A program made the translations under genes and the position numbers. A stretch of DNA of 7,926 nt from assembly GCF_002379585.1 (NCBI RefSeq), contig NZ_DFUE01000025.1, positions 1 to 7,926 of the forward strand. Direction: 5' to 3'. The stretch is from Pseudomonas sp. UBA4194 (GTDB lineage Bacteria; Pseudomonadota; Gammaproteobacteria; Pseudomonadales; Pseudomonadaceae). The notes under the pieces were generated by a model that saw only the letters and a program-made list of their open reading frames with translations, ran no database searches and was not told the origin of the DNA. Positions within the stretch are counted from its first letter, which is position 1. Each line of letters opens with the position of its first letter. Positions 1 through 5,705 of the stretch are shown in pieces.

Positions 1-36
1 CAGTTCCGTTTGGCGTTCAAGCGGGATCAGGGGTAG
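1..36 (+). CDS. C-terminal tail of an upstream gene (partial, uncertain)
   Basis: Frame 1 opens at the window edge and reads QFRLAFKRDQG before a TAG stop at 34-36. The 11 residues alternate polar and hydrophobic, as in the last beta strand of an outer-membrane protein, but this is far too short to assign a family. The inverted-repeat element starts 25 bp after the stop, where dispersed repeats usually sit, which fits a gene ending here. Frame 2 also stops nearby (TGA 59-61) and cannot be excluded. The call is an inference from very little sequence. Confidence 0.3.
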   Translation, partial: QFRLAFKRDQG

Positions 37-61
37 TTGGCAGGGTTGGGTTTTGCGGTGA

Positions 62-183
62 ATGGTCCCCTCACCCCAGCCCTCTCCCTGAGGGAGAGGG
101 AGCCGAACAATGGCGTTGCGGATATCGGCGATCTGCTTTTAGCTCCCTCTCCCTCAGGGAGAGGGCTGGGGTGAGGGGACCAT
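62..183. repeat. 122-bp dispersed-repeat-like element with perfect 42-bp inverted arms
   Basis: The arms at 62-103 and 142-183 are exact reverse complements over 42 bp and enclose a 38-bp centre (104-141). Each arm also contains its own palindrome, CCCTCTCCCT-G-AGGGAGAGGG, so DNA or RNA could fold either as one long hairpin or as two smaller ones. The motif CCTCTCCCTGAGGGAGAGG with a CTGGGGTGAGGGGAC flank resembles a family of REP/MITE-like repeats widely scattered in Pseudomonas and other proteobacteria (recalled, not searched). It probably also acts as a transcription terminator or insulator between the upstream gene and the regulator promoter. It encodes no protein. Confidence 0.85.
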
Positions 184-194
184 CCACCACAAAT

Positions 195-250
195 CCCCCC
201 CCCCACACCCCCCATCCAGCACACCCCCCGCAAAGCTGCACTTCCCCCCC
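195..250. repeat. C-rich tract (G-quadruplex-capable on the - strand)
   Basis: The + strand carries C runs at 195-204 (10 C), 208-213 (6 C), 224-229 (6 C) and 244-250 (7 C), with very few G residues between. On the - strand this gives four G runs separated by about 14, 10 and 3 bases, compatible with a G-quadruplex. The C10 homopolymer is also a possible slippage site. The tract ends about 50 bp before the response regulator start, so it lies in or just upstream of its promoter. No function is shown by the sequence alone. Confidence 0.5.
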
Positions 251-271
251 AGTTCCTGTACCATCCCCGCA

Positions 272-290
272 TCAAATGAGAATCATCCGC
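272..290 (+). promoter_or_regulatory. Putative Fur box upstream of the response regulator
   Basis: TCAAATGAGAATCATCCGC matches the 19-bp Fur consensus GATAATGATAATCATTATC at 12 of 19 positions. Eleven of the twelve bases in the core AATGAGAATCAT (275-286) match. The site ends 8 bp before the ATG at 299, where a bound repressor would cover the promoter or the transcription start. It stands out as A/T-rich in a C-rich surrounding. Iron-dependent repression of the two-component operon is inferred, and is supported by the siderophore-type receptor gene beyond it. Confidence 0.6.
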
Positions 291-298
291 ACAACACC

Positions 299-1042
299 AT
301 GACCCAACCCTCCGACGCCCCTGCGCGCATTCTGGTGGTCGATGATCACCGCAAGATCCGCGAGCCGCTGGCCATCTACCTGCGCCGGTTCGGTTTCGAC
401 GTGCGCACCACCGAAGACGCTGCCGGCATGTGGGCACAGTTGCGGCAGAATCGTTTCGACGTACTGGTGCTGGACGTCATGCTGCCCGACGGTGACGGCT
501 TCGAGCTGTGTCGGTTGCTGCACCACAAGCACGATGTGGCGGTGATTCTGCTCACGGCCCGTGATGCCTCCAGCGATCGCGTGCAAGGGCTGGATTCCGG
601 CGCCGACGACTACGTGGTCAAACCTTTCGAGCCGCGGGAACTGGTGGCGCGCATTCACAGCGTGCTGCGCCGCCGCCTGCCTGCCCGCCCCGCCCCATTG
701 GAGGCCGCCTCAGGCCTGCGCCAGTACGCGTTCGCCGGGCTGCAGTTTCGCAGCGGCTGCGGCACCCTGGTTCGTCGTGACCAGACTCAGGTCCGCTTGA
801 GCACGGGCGAGGGTCGGCTGCTGGAAGTGTTTCTGCAGCACCCCAACGCCGTACTCAACCGCGAACGCCTGATCGAGCTGACCGCCCGTCCCGGCAGCGA
901 TCTGTTCGACCGGGCCATCGACCGTCAGATCAGCCGCCTGCGTCGCAAGCTGGCCGACAGCGCCGCGCAACCCGACCTGCTGCAAACCGTGTGGGGCGGT
1001 GGTTACCGCCTCGCCGCCCATGTCAGCCAACAGCCATCGTGA
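299..1042 (+). CDS. OmpR-family response regulator
   Basis: The 247-residue product is a DNA-binding response regulator, phosphorylated by its partner kinase and acting on target promoters in the cytoplasm. The receiver domain (about 9-125) has the acidic pair D15/D16, phospho-acceptor D59 in VLDVMLPDGDG, T86 in LLTAR and K108 in VVKPF, so it should be active. A winged-helix domain (about 148-240) follows, with LSTGEG at 167-172, the recognition-helix stretch DRAIDRQISRLRRKL at 204-218 and the wing motif QTVWGGGYRL near 229-238. It resembles OmpR more than PhoB. The ATG at 299 is the only ATG/GTG/TTG that leaves a normal N-terminus, although no Shine-Dalgarno sequence is visible before it, so the message may have a very short or no leader. 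The stop overlaps the GTG start of the sensor kinase by 4 bp. A Fur-box-like site lies just upstream. A role controlling the convergent TonB receptor gene is inferred, by analogy with PfeR and PirR. Confidence 0.93.
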   Translation: MTQPSDAPARILVVDDHRKIREPLAIYLRRFGFDVRTTEDAAGMWAQLRQNRFDVLVLDVMLPDGDGFELCRLLHHKHDVAVILLTARDASSDRVQGLDSGADDYVVKPFEPRELVARIHSVLRRRLPARPAPLEAASGLRQYAFAGLQFRSGCGTLVRRDQTQVRLSTGEGRLLEVFLQHPNAVLNRERLIELTARPGSDLFDRAIDRQISRLRRKLADSAAQPDLLQTVWGGGYRLAAHVSQQPS

Positions 1043-2400
1043 CGCGCTGGGGGTGGTGGCCGAAAACCATGACGCGGCAGCTTGGCGTGCTATTGCTGCT
1101 GGCATTGTTGGCTTCCAACCTGATCGCCATGCTGTTCCTGCAACGTACCGGATCGTTGGTGCACCCGCTGTCCCGCACGCTGGTGGTCGAGCGCCTGGTG
1201 ATCGCCTATCAGGCCGCCCGTGACCTGCCTGAGCGGGAGTCCAGACGCCTGCTCGAATCCATGGCCACCGTCGATGCACGGTTCTGGATTTCATCCCTTG
1301 CCGAAGTCGAACCGTTCGCCATGCATGCCGAGGAACGGCATCTGGCCACTGCGCTGCGCAAGCGCTTGGCCATCGACGACAATGGGCATGTGGCCATGCA
1401 ACTGGAGCGGGCCAGCGGTGGGCCAGCCCGTGAGCACCTGTTCAAGCCAGCAGGGTGGGCGGCGTTGCGCTTGCGCAGCAGCATCGATCTGCCCGACGGC
1501 AGCCACCTGAATGCCGAGCAGGCACCGTCCGGCGCTTATGAATGGGGCCGTTTGCTGGCCTATAGCGTGCCGGTGAGTACCATCCCGGTGTTGCTGATCG
1601 TGATTTTCTTCATGCGCCGGATCGTCGCCCCGGTCCAGCGCCTGGCCCTGGCCACCGAGCGGGTCAGCCGTGGTGAATGGATCGCCCCCCTGCCCGTGTC
1701 CGGCCCCCGAGAAGCGCAGGAGCTGACCACGGCGTTCAACGTCATGCAGGAACGCATCGCCCGCCATGTGGAAGGACGCACCCGCATGCTTGCGGCCATC
1801 AGCCACGACCTGAACACGCCGATCACCGAATTGCGCCTGCAAGTGGAGTTGCTCGATAACGATGAGCTGCGCCAGGACATGCTCGACAGTCTCGACGAAT
1901 TGCGCGGAATGGTCAGCGAGACCCTGGATTTCGTGCGCGGTGATGCGGTGCAGGAAGCCACCTGCAGCGTGTCCCTGACGGCGCTGCTGGAGGACCTGGC
2001 GCGACGCTATCGAACGTTGGGTACGCCGGTGAGCTGGCACGGTGCGCCGGACATTCTGTGTCGCTGCCGGCCACTGGCGCTCAAGCGGGCGCTGACCAAT
2101 CTGATCGACAATGCCCTGCGCCATGGTGGCGATGCCCACATCAGTCTGGCGCGGGAAGCGTCAGGCGCTCTGTGCATCGAGATTCGTGACCATGGGCCGG
2201 GGATCGATCCGGCGTGGCTGAGCCAGGTGTTCGAGCCGTTCGTGCAGTTGGGTCGTGGCGGAGCGGACCCCAGCCAGGGCGGTGGCCTGGGCATGGGACT
2301 GGCGATTGCGCGGGCCTGCGTGCAGGCCCATGGGGGAGAGTTGGTGCTGGAGAATCGGATGCCGGCCGGGTTGGCGGCGGTGGTCAGGTTGCCGGGGTAA
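1039..2400 (+). CDS. Sensor histidine kinase, EnvZ-like architecture
   Basis: This is an inner-membrane histidine kinase of 453 residues, close to EnvZ (450). Visible parts in order are TM1 (about 15-34), a periplasmic sensor region of about 140 residues with no family I recognise, TM2 (about 177-195), a HAMP linker (about 196-248), the dimerisation/phospho-acceptor box SHDLNTPITELRLQVELL with H256, and a HATPase domain. The HATPase domain has N box NLIDNALRHG (N354, N358), G1 box DHGPGI (D384) and G2 box GGLGMGLAIA from 415. All catalytic motifs are intact. The H box reads HDLNTP where HDLRTP is most common. The GTG at 1039 is chosen because it overlaps the regulator stop (GTGA), typical of translational coupling. 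ATG 1069 would shorten the N-terminus by 10 residues but keep TM1. The ligand is unknown. A siderophore- or iron-related signal is inferred from the Fur-box-like site and the nearby receptor gene. Confidence 0.92.
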   Translation: MTRWGWWPKTMTRQLGVLLLLALLASNLIAMLFLQRTGSLVHPLSRTLVVERLVIAYQAARDLPERESRRLLESMATVDARFWISSLAEVEPFAMHAEERHLATALRKRLAIDDNGHVAMQLERASGGPAREHLFKPAGWAALRLRSSIDLPDGSHLNAEQAPSGAYEWGRLLAYSVPVSTIPVLLIVIFFMRRIVAPVQRLALATERVSRGEWIAPLPVSGPREAQELTTAFNVMQERIARHVEGRTRMLAAISHDLNTPITELRLQVELLDNDELRQDMLDSLDELRGMVSETLDFVRGDAVQEATCSVSLTALLEDLARRYRTLGTPVSWHGAPDILCRCRPLALKRALTNLIDNALRHGGDAHISLAREASGALCIEIRDHGPGIDPAWLSQVFEPFVQLGRGGADPSQGGGLGMGLAIARACVQAHGGELVLENRMPAGLAAVVRLPG

Positions 2401-2421
2401 GGGGACCATTCGCCGCCGGCA
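2390..2421. terminator. Weak stem between convergent genes
   Basis: TGCCGG (2390-2395) and CCGGCA (2416-2421) can pair as a 6-bp stem around a 20-base loop, spanning the kinase stop and the 26-bp gap before the receptor stop. There is no U tract in either direction, and no stronger hairpin is present. The two convergent transcripts may therefore run into each other. This is a marginal call. Confidence 0.2.
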
Positions 2422-2426
2422 TTAAC

Positions 2427-4379
2427 TCAAAACCGCAACGTGGTCCCCACCCAGAACGTACGCCCGTAATTCACCGTGCCATACGTCTCGTCGTCCAATC
2501 GCTTGTCCGCCAGGTTGTACACCGCCGCCTTCAAGGTCACCGCCTTGGTCAGGTCATACGACCCGCCCACATCGGCCGTGGTATAGGCCGGAGCCGGATC
2601 GCCGCTGAGCGTGGTGCCGTATTCGCGCCCATAGTAGTTCACCGAAGCCCACGCCTGCGCCTTCTCGGAAAGGGTCCAGTCGGCGCTGACATTGGCCTTG
2701 TGCTCCGGCGTCAGCGACAACGGCGCGCCGGCGTTGCTGCCACTCTTCTGCTCGGAATCGGTGTAGGTGTAGTTACCCTTGAGCGCGAACGCTCGAGTGA
2801 TGTCCCAGCGGCCGTTCAACTCGACGCCGGTGATGGTCGCCTTGTCCACGTTGATGCGGTCCTGCACGATGTAACCGTTCCAGCGACGCGCCGTGTTCTC
2901 GGTCGACAGCTTGTCGTCGAACACGTTATGGAACACCGTTGCACCCGCCGACAAATTGTTGCGGTTGGACCACGCGGCCGACAGCTCATAGTTGGTGCTG
3001 GTTTCCGGTTTCAGGTCCGGGTTGCCCAGGTTCACATAGGTGTTACGTCGAATGGTGGCGTAGCCCGGCACCACCGCACGAATCTCCGGCGCCTTGAAGC
3101 CTCGGGCCACACCGCCCTTGAACGTCCAGTCCGGCGTCGCCCGCCACACACCGTACACGCGCGGGCTGAAGTGGGTACCGTACTGCTCGTGTTCGTCCAT
3201 ACGCAGGCCGGTGGTCAGCGCGAAGGTATCGGTCATGGACCATTCGTTCTCGGCGAACAAGGCTTTCTGCGTCACGGAGAACGTATAGTCGCGACCATCC
3301 ATCAAGCCCTGGTTCCAGTCGGTCAGCTTCGACTCGTTCCACTGCAAGCCAGCGGTAGTGATGTTGTAGGTGGTTGGCATCACCAGCTTGGCGTCCAATA
3401 CCGTGTTCTCGACCACAGGTTTGCGCCCCAGGATCTCCGGCTGCCCGGCCGAGGCCTTGCCTTCGCGGCTGGCCTTCTCGTAGGCCAGCGACACGTCGGA
3501 AGTCGCCCAGCCCCAGCGCCCCTGGTGGGAGATGGAATAATGGTCGCGGTTGTTCTCTTGCTCACGGGTTGCCCAGTTGACGCTGGTGCCGTCGCCGTTC
3601 TTCAGACGTGTGGCGCCAGCTTCGAGCAGAATGTCGTGGTCTTCGTTGGGGGTGAAGGCCAGGCGCGCAGTCAGGTCCTTGTGATCGGCCTTGGTGAAGC
3701 CGTTGGTGACTTCTACATCATCGTCGGCCTGCCGATCCAGATAGCGGCCCCACACCTGCAAGCCCAGGTATTTCTCGATGATCGGCCCGTTGAGGTAGAA
3801 CTGGGTCTGACGCGAATTGCCCTGGTCGCTGTGCTGGCGGGCGGCGTAATCGTAGGAGACCGACCCGCCCCACTCTGGCGAGACTTTGCGGGTGATGATG
3901 TTGATCACCCCGCCGATGGCGTCCGAGCCGTACAGTGATGACATCGGTCCGCGTACCACTTCGATCCGCTCGATGGCTTCGGCGGGCGGCACGAAGCTCT
4001 GCTCGTAGCCGCGGTTGCCGTTGACCCGGGTCTCCCGCGCGCTCTGGCGCTTGCCGTCCACCAGAATCAGGGTGTAATCCGGGGGCATGCCACGAATGGA
4101 GATGTCGGTCTCGTTGGCGCCGCCGTTGACCACCACACCTTCGATATTGCGCACGGCGTCGCCCAGGTCGTTGTAGGACTTCTTGCGCAGTTCTTCGCCG
4201 GTGATGATGGTCACGGAAGCCGGAGCATCCTCGACACTCTGCTCGAAGCCCGAAGCGGTGACCACGACATCGTCGAGCTCCATGGGCGCGGCCAGTTCGA
4301 GCGGATCGGCCTGGGCGGTACCGCCGATGGCCAGGCAGATCATTACGGCCAGCGGCCGCAAGGACAGTGGAGGATGCAT
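2427..4379 (-). CDS. TonB-dependent outer-membrane receptor, CirA/IrgA-like
   Basis: The 650-residue product is a ligand-gated outer-membrane porin that imports ferric catecholate-type siderophores using energy from TonB-ExbB-ExbD. A signal peptide (1-24) ends in AQA, followed by a TonB-box-like ELDDVVVTA at 34-42. The plug domain (about 45-165) contains DAPASVTIIT (51-60), ISIRGM (93-98), LILVDGKR (104-111) and VVRGPMSSLYGSDAIGGVINIIT (141-163). The last is nearly the same as in E. coli CirA. A beta barrel follows and ends in the canonical C-terminal Phe (TTLRF). The length is close to CirA (about 660) and well short of FepA/PfeA/PirA types (about 720-750). The ATG at 4379 has a good Shine-Dalgarno AAGGA, 6 bases upstream. 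The gene is intact. It faces the kinase gene tail-to-tail and is probably controlled by that two-component system, possibly through the inverted repeat in its leader. The exact ligand cannot be read from sequence. Some CirA-like receptors in Pseudomonas may serve other metals. Confidence 0.93.
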   Translation of the reverse strand: MHPPLSLRPLAVMICLAIGGTAQADPLELAAPMELDDVVVTASGFEQSVEDAPASVTIITGEELRKKSYNDLGDAVRNIEGVVVNGGANETDISIRGMPPDYTLILVDGKRQSARETRVNGNRGYEQSFVPPAEAIERIEVVRGPMSSLYGSDAIGGVINIITRKVSPEWGGSVSYDYAARQHSDQGNSRQTQFYLNGPIIEKYLGLQVWGRYLDRQADDDVEVTNGFTKADHKDLTARLAFTPNEDHDILLEAGATRLKNGDGTSVNWATREQENNRDHYSISHQGRWGWATSDVSLAYEKASREGKASAGQPEILGRKPVVENTVLDAKLVMPTTYNITTAGLQWNESKLTDWNQGLMDGRDYTFSVTQKALFAENEWSMTDTFALTTGLRMDEHEQYGTHFSPRVYGVWRATPDWTFKGGVARGFKAPEIRAVVPGYATIRRNTYVNLGNPDLKPETSTNYELSAAWSNRNNLSAGATVFHNVFDDKLSTENTARRWNGYIVQDRINVDKATITGVELNGRWDITRAFALKGNYTYTDSEQKSGSNAGAPLSLTPEHKANVSADWTLSEKAQAWASVNYYGREYGTTLSGDPAPAYTTADVGGSYDLTKAVTLKAAVYNLADKRLDDETYGTVNYGRTFWVGTTLRF

Positions 4380-4389
4380 GGAACTTCCT

Positions 4390-4417
4390 TACGATTCAGT
4401 TGTAGACGCGAATCGTA
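4390..4417 (-). promoter_or_regulatory. Perfect 8-bp inverted repeat in the receptor leader
   Basis: TACGATTC (4390-4397) and GAATCGTA (4410-4417) are exact reverse complements with a 12-bp spacer, so the arm centres are 20 bp apart, about two helical turns. On the - strand the downstream arm runs directly into the receptor Shine-Dalgarno (TAAGGAAG), and the upstream arm contains a -10-like TACGAT. It could be an operator for the neighbouring regulator or another repressor. If transcription starts further upstream, it could be a leader hairpin that hides the ribosome binding site. I see no convincing -35, which would fit activator-dependent transcription. Confidence 0.5.
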
Positions 4418-4476
4418 TGCATCCTCAGTTCCGAAGGTTGGACAAGGTGTGACAGGTTTAGGGGTGTATCGCTTTT

Positions 4477-4575
4477 GCCGGCCTCATCGCGGGTAGAACC
4501 CGCTCCCACAAGCATCGCCGCCGTCCTGGAGCGAGCCCCCTGTGGGAGCGGGTTCTACCTGCGATGAGGCCCGGC
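4477..4575. repeat. REP inverted pair (BIME-like)
   Basis: Arms at 4477-4510 and 4541-4575 are near-perfect inverted copies (one mismatch and one extra C) of a Pseudomonas REP unit: GCCGGCCTCATCGCGGGT, then the hairpin GCGGGT-AGA-ACCCGC, then GCTCCCACA. The spacer is 30 bp. It begins 3 bp after the lpxO stop codon on the - strand and lies about 100 bp upstream of the receptor start. It therefore probably ends the lpxO transcript or protects its 3' end, and insulates the receptor promoter from it. Confidence 0.88.
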
Positions 4576-4578
4576 AGA

Positions 4579-5517
4579 TCACCCGAACAGCCAATACCCC
4601 AACGCCGTCAGCACGATCACCGCCAATACCGGCCGCAACACGCGGTAGGCCTTGGGATTGGCGCGCTTGAACTGTTTCACCTTGCCGCTGAAACGGTCAC
4701 TGAAATTCTTGCTCCAGGCATAGGCCTGGTTGATTCCGCCAACTCGCTCGTCGTCCAGGTTCTGCGGCGCCGTGGCGCGGCCCAGGAACGCGCTGACTCG
4801 GGTGTTGACGGCAGTCATGAAACCGTTGCTCAGCGGTCGCTCGATGTCGCAGAACAGGATCACTCGAGTGTGCTCAGTCTCATTCTTGACCCAATGCACG
4901 TAGGTCTCGTCGAACATCACGTCCTGACCGTCGCGCCACGCATATTCCTGGCCATCGACAAAGATGCGGCAAGCGTCGGAGTTGGGCGTGGACAGGCCCA
5001 GATGGTAGCGCAGCGAACCGGCGAAGGGGTCGCGGTGCGGGTTCAGGTGGCTGCCACCGGGCAACAGGGCGAACATGGCCCCCTTGACGTTGGGAATGCT
5101 GTTGACCAGTTCCACGGTCTTGGGGCACAGCAGATTCGCCGACGGCAGTGATTTGTCGTACCACTTGAGGTAGAAGCGCTTCCAGCCTTTCTTGAAGAAC
5201 GAGCCGAAGCCGGCATCGTTGTTCTTCTCGGCGGCACGGATGTAACCCTCGTCGAACAGGTGCATGGCTTCGTCGCGAATGGTTTCCCAGTTGTCCTTGA
5301 GCACGTCGAGCTCGGGGAATTTGCTGCGATCCAGATAGGGCTTGGACGGCACGCTGGAGAACAGGTACATCAGGGCGTTGTAAGGCGCGAACAGAGCGGA
5401 ATGGTTGACGAACTGGCGCAACACCGGCAGACGCGCCTTCCCGCGCAGGTGCACATACAGCGTGCTGCCGATGAACAGCAACAGCACGGCGGCCTTGGCG
5501 GCGAAGGAAAGGGTCAT
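4579..5517 (-). CDS. lpxO: LpxO-type lipid A 2-hydroxylase (aspartyl/asparaginyl beta-hydroxylase family)
   Basis: The 312-residue enzyme belongs to the Fe(II)/2-oxoglutarate/O2-dependent aspartyl/asparaginyl hydroxylase fold. LpxO members hydroxylate the 2-position of a secondary acyl chain of lipid A at the cytoplasmic face of the inner membrane. There is an N-terminal membrane segment (about 6-23) and a second near the C-terminus (about 295-311). The catalytic core shows NPHRDPFAGSLRYHLGL (160-176), in which H161 is the proximal iron ligand and R170 a probable 2-oxoglutarate ligand. The second motif is HWVKNETEHTRVILFCDIERP, with distal ligand H208 and R218. The H161-R170 and H208-R218 spacings match human AspH (H679-R688, H725-R735). 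The length is close to Salmonella LpxO (about 302). The ATG at 5517 has GAGGA 8 bases upstream. The REP between it and cysK, and the -10-like TATCAT in front of it, suggest its own transcript. It could act on a related lipid, but the LpxO assignment is strong at family level. Confidence 0.85.
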   Translation of the reverse strand: MTLSFAAKAAVLLLFIGSTLYVHLRGKARLPVLRQFVNHSALFAPYNALMYLFSSVPSKPYLDRSKFPELDVLKDNWETIRDEAMHLFDEGYIRAAEKNNDAGFGSFFKKGWKRFYLKWYDKSLPSANLLCPKTVELVNSIPNVKGAMFALLPGGSHLNPHRDPFAGSLRYHLGLSTPNSDACRIFVDGQEYAWRDGQDVMFDETYVHWVKNETEHTRVILFCDIERPLSNGFMTAVNTRVSAFLGRATAPQNLDDERVGGINQAYAWSKNFSDRFSGKVKQFKRANPKAYRVLRPVLAVIVLTALGYWLFG

Positions 5518-5546
5518 GAAGCGGATCCTCGAGTGGGCAGTCCGCC

Positions 5547-5552
5547 ATGATA
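5547..5552 (-). promoter_or_regulatory. Possible -10 element of lpxO
   Basis: On the - strand TATCAT matches the sigma-70 -10 consensus at 5 of 6 bases and lies about 30 bp before the lpxO ATG. That would give a leader of about 20-25 bases containing the GAGGA ribosome site. The -35 region 16-18 bp upstream is poor (TTTCAA or similar), so the promoter would be weak or activator-assisted. Low certainty. Confidence 0.3.
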
Positions 5553-5635
5553 AACCTTGCAGGCGCAGGTTGAAATGAAAGGTGGCGGTGAGTGGACGAT
5601 GGGTCGCTGGGGGTGACCTTCAGCAGGGTGTCTGG

Positions 5636-5670
5636 GCCGGCCTCATCGCGGACAGAGCCCGCTCCCATAG
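5636..5670. repeat. Single REP element
   Basis: GCCGGCCTCATCGCGGACAG, followed by AGCCCGCTCCCATAG, is a diverged copy of the left arm of the REP pair at 4477-4575, in the same orientation. It lies in the 188-bp gap between cysK and lpxO, 36 bp beyond the cysK stop. No inverted partner is present. It may serve as the cysK 3' end, but there is no T tract. Confidence 0.75.
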
Positions 5671-5705
5671 GTGAATCGGGAGCCGGCGCTGACGCCCTGG
5701 ATCAA

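Noticed and set aside
27..437. 136-codon - strand ORF over the repeat and regulator start
   Set aside because: It runs through the inverted-repeat arms and the C tract and into the regulator, giving a Pro/Gly/Arg-rich product with no ribosome site.
991..1038. Kinase start at ATG 991
   Set aside because: It would overlap the regulator by 52 bp and add a Pro/Arg-rich leader before TM1. GTG 1039 gives the usual 4-bp overlap.
1291..2139. 282-codon - strand ORF inside the kinase gene
   Set aside because: Intact kinase motifs on the + strand explain the sequence, and the antisense product is Gln/His/Gly-rich without domains.
2214..3938. 574-codon + strand ORF antisense to the TonB receptor
   Set aside because: It is a shadow of a well-supported receptor gene in high-GC DNA. 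The translation is Val/Gly/Arg/His-rich with no recognisable domain.
4405..4435. ECF-sigma-like promoter for the receptor (GGAACT ... GTCTA)
   Set aside because: The spacing of about 19 bp is longer than the 16-17 bp usual for such promoters, and no anti-sigma or sigma gene is present.
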